From contig JAKAZP010000100.1 in the NCBI GenBank assembly GCA_021815905.1, positions 1-8,276 on the forward strand: a stretch of DNA of 8,276 bases. The letters are read 5' to 3'. Position 1 is the first letter of the stretch, and each line of letters begins with the position of its first letter. Under the pieces are notes generated by a model. It had not been told where the DNA came from, ran no database searches, and saw only the letters and a program-made list of their open reading frames with translations. Source of the stretch: Pseudomonadota bacterium (GTDB lineage Bacteria; Pseudomonadota; Gammaproteobacteria; Steroidobacterales; Steroidobacteraceae). This document shows positions 7,472 through 8,276 of the stretch, one piece after another. A program made the translations under genes and the position numbers.

Positions 7472-7934
7472 GCAGCTCGCCTTCGGGCTGCGAGCCCGGG
7501 AAGCGATGCAGCTTCGCCCGCACAATGCCGACCAGGGGATCTATCTCAGCGTCACTCACGGCACCAAGGGCGGGCGGGATCGGGTGGAGCCGATCCGCTT
7601 GCCGGAACAACGTGCGCTGTTCGATCGGGCGAAGACCTTCTGTGCGATGCGATCCTCGAGCAGCAGGGATCCGCAGCGCAAGCTCGCTCAGTAGAAGAAT
7701 CACTAACACCAGGCAGTGCGCTCCTGCGGCATCACGCGCAACGATGGCATCACGAGCCACGGATTGCGGCATCAATATGCCAACGAGCGCTATCGAGGCC
7801 TGACGGGGTCTGATTCGCCGGTCCGCGGCGGCGCACCCGTGGATCGCGATACGGACCGAGCCGCCCGGCAGGTCGTAGCCGAAGAGCTGGGACACTGCCG
7901 AGAGGCTGTCACAACTCATTACCTCGGGCGGTGA
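7464..7934 (+). pseudogene. Tyrosine recombinase (phage-type integrase) catalytic domain, 5'-truncated with two in-frame stops
   Basis: A single frame encodes RLQLAFGLRAREAMQLRP, then THGTKGGRDRVEPIRLPEQ, then SHGLRHQYANERYRGLTG and ELGHCREAVTTHYLGR, ending at TGA 7932-7934. Catalytic residues of the tyrosine recombinase fold are all visible: Arg (7491-7493), Lys (7566-7568), His and Arg of HGLRH (7758-7760, 7767-7769), His of LGH (7893-7895) and the nucleophile Tyr (7920-7922). The text resembles the proteobacterial integrase subgroup with FGLRREE / TKGGR / HGLRHAYA / ELGH / YLGR motifs (Integrase_1-like). TAG at 7692-7694 and TAA at 7704-7706 interrupt the frame between the Lys and the His box without changing the reading frame. 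The N-terminal arm- and core-binding domains are missing. It begins exactly where the DUF5615 gene loses its end. It is a dead remnant of an integrative element unless expressed by readthrough. Confidence 0.78.
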
Positions 7935-7936
7935 GT

Positions 7937-8183
7937 TGGGGGCGGGGCCACACGGAAGCGTCCGGTGGTGGCGACGCGTAAACTGTCGGGCTGCCGGCGA
8001 ATCGGAAGGGCAATCGCGCGGATCGGGCCGTGACGCATCCTGGCCAGAAGGCCGGCAGGTGCCGGCCGCCCACCGCCGCGTCCTGCGGCCTCGCTTCGCC
8101 CGGCAGGCCCGGATATCGGCGTGTTGCCCGTGTCAAGAGCGTGCCACCTGTACCGGCCTCACCCACTCGGGCTACCGCAGCGA
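7937..8183. other. Non-coding gap between integrase remnant and receiver-domain gene
   Basis: No frame here has recognisable protein features; short open frames on both strands are Arg/Pro/Ala-rich and low in complexity. The one clear element is the palindrome at 8050-8067. No tRNA or integrase attachment repeat was recognised. Confidence 0.45.
8050..8067. repeat. Perfect GC-rich palindrome
   Basis: GGCCGGCA (8050-8057) and TGCCGGCC (8060-8067) flank GG, able to form a 7-bp stem with a 4-nt loop. It lies about 115 bp beyond the stop of both flanking genes, with no T-run on either side. It could contribute to transcript 3' ends or be a protein site; function unknown. Confidence 0.5.
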
Positions 8184-8276
8184 TCAGTCCGTCCCCTTGC
8201 TTTGACCGCCACGTGCCCCGGCGAGCAGCTTCGCCAACTCGGCAGTGTCTATCGGCTTGACCAGGAAAGCATCGAA
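8184..8276 (-). CDS. Response-regulator receiver (REC) domain, C-terminal end (5' part outside window)
   Basis: The minus-strand frame enters at 8276 and ends at TGA 8186-8184, giving 30 residues. It starts FDAFLVKPIDTAELAKLLA, which matches the beta5-alpha5 end of CheY-like receiver domains, with the conserved Lys-Pro of the phosphorylation switch in LVKPID. The tail after it is short, Gly/Ser/Lys-rich and carries no output domain, so the receiver is the last domain. The protein is therefore either a hybrid sensor histidine kinase with a C-terminal receiver or a single-domain regulator. The phospho-acceptor Asp lies outside the window. Confidence 0.72.
   Translation of the reverse strand, partial: FDAFLVKPIDTAELAKLLAGARGGQSKGTD

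Noticed and set aside
7909..8166. 85-codon minus-strand open frame
   Set aside because: Low-complexity Pro/Arg/Ala text, overlaps the integrase 3' end, no plausible ribosome binding site seen.
1..8276. tRNA genes, CRISPR arrays, complete insertion sequences and attachment-site duplications
   Set aside because: None could be recognised by eye: no spaced direct repeats, no tRNA T-loop/acceptor pattern near the integrase remnant, no transposase.

Overview
The window reads as chromosome of a GC-rich proteobacterium. The order ribF-ileS-lspA-ispH and the sequence of the encoded IleRS and IspH point to Gammaproteobacteria, in the broad Chromatiales/Nevskiales/Xanthomonadales area. That placement is inferred from gene order and motifs; no search was run.

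Layout, left to right. (1) Positions 1-132 hold the 3' end of a plus-strand gene whose last 43 codons resemble the C-terminus of an aldo/keto reductase. (2) Positions 133-361 are an intergenic gap with short GC-rich inverted repeats and a possible sigma70-type promoter. (3) Positions 362-1291 (+) encode an LpxL/HtrB-type lipid A acyltransferase homologue with a TTG start. (4) Positions 1280-6563 (-) are a compact housekeeping operon read right to left: ribF (FMN/FAD synthesis), ileS (isoleucyl-tRNA synthetase), lspA (lipoprotein signal peptidase) and ispH (last step of the MEP isoprenoid pathway). ileS/lspA overlap as ATGA and lspA/ispH as TGATG. fkpB, which lies between lspA and ispH in E. 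coli, is absent. The ispH and acyltransferase genes converge and overlap by 12 bp at their 3' ends.

(5) Positions 6564-7936 are an accessory segment with visibly less GC-biased codons. It starts with a DUF433 antitoxin-like gene (6798-7130), followed 3 bp later by a DUF5615 PIN-like toxin gene (from 7134). The toxin gene is broken by a one-base frameshift near 7251-7253 and loses its last codons at about 7470. There it runs directly into a 5'-truncated tyrosine recombinase gene (about 7464-7934), which keeps every catalytic residue but has two in-frame stops. (6) Positions 7937-8183 have no recognisable gene but contain a perfect GC-rich palindrome. (7) Positions 8184-8276 (-) are the C-terminal end of a response-regulator receiver domain that runs off the window.

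The core genes are standard. The most interesting part is the decayed toxin-antitoxin/integrase scar beside ribF. I did not find a convincing new biological system; the nearest candidates are the fused toxin-integrase pseudogene pair and two unusual signature-motif residues in IleRS.
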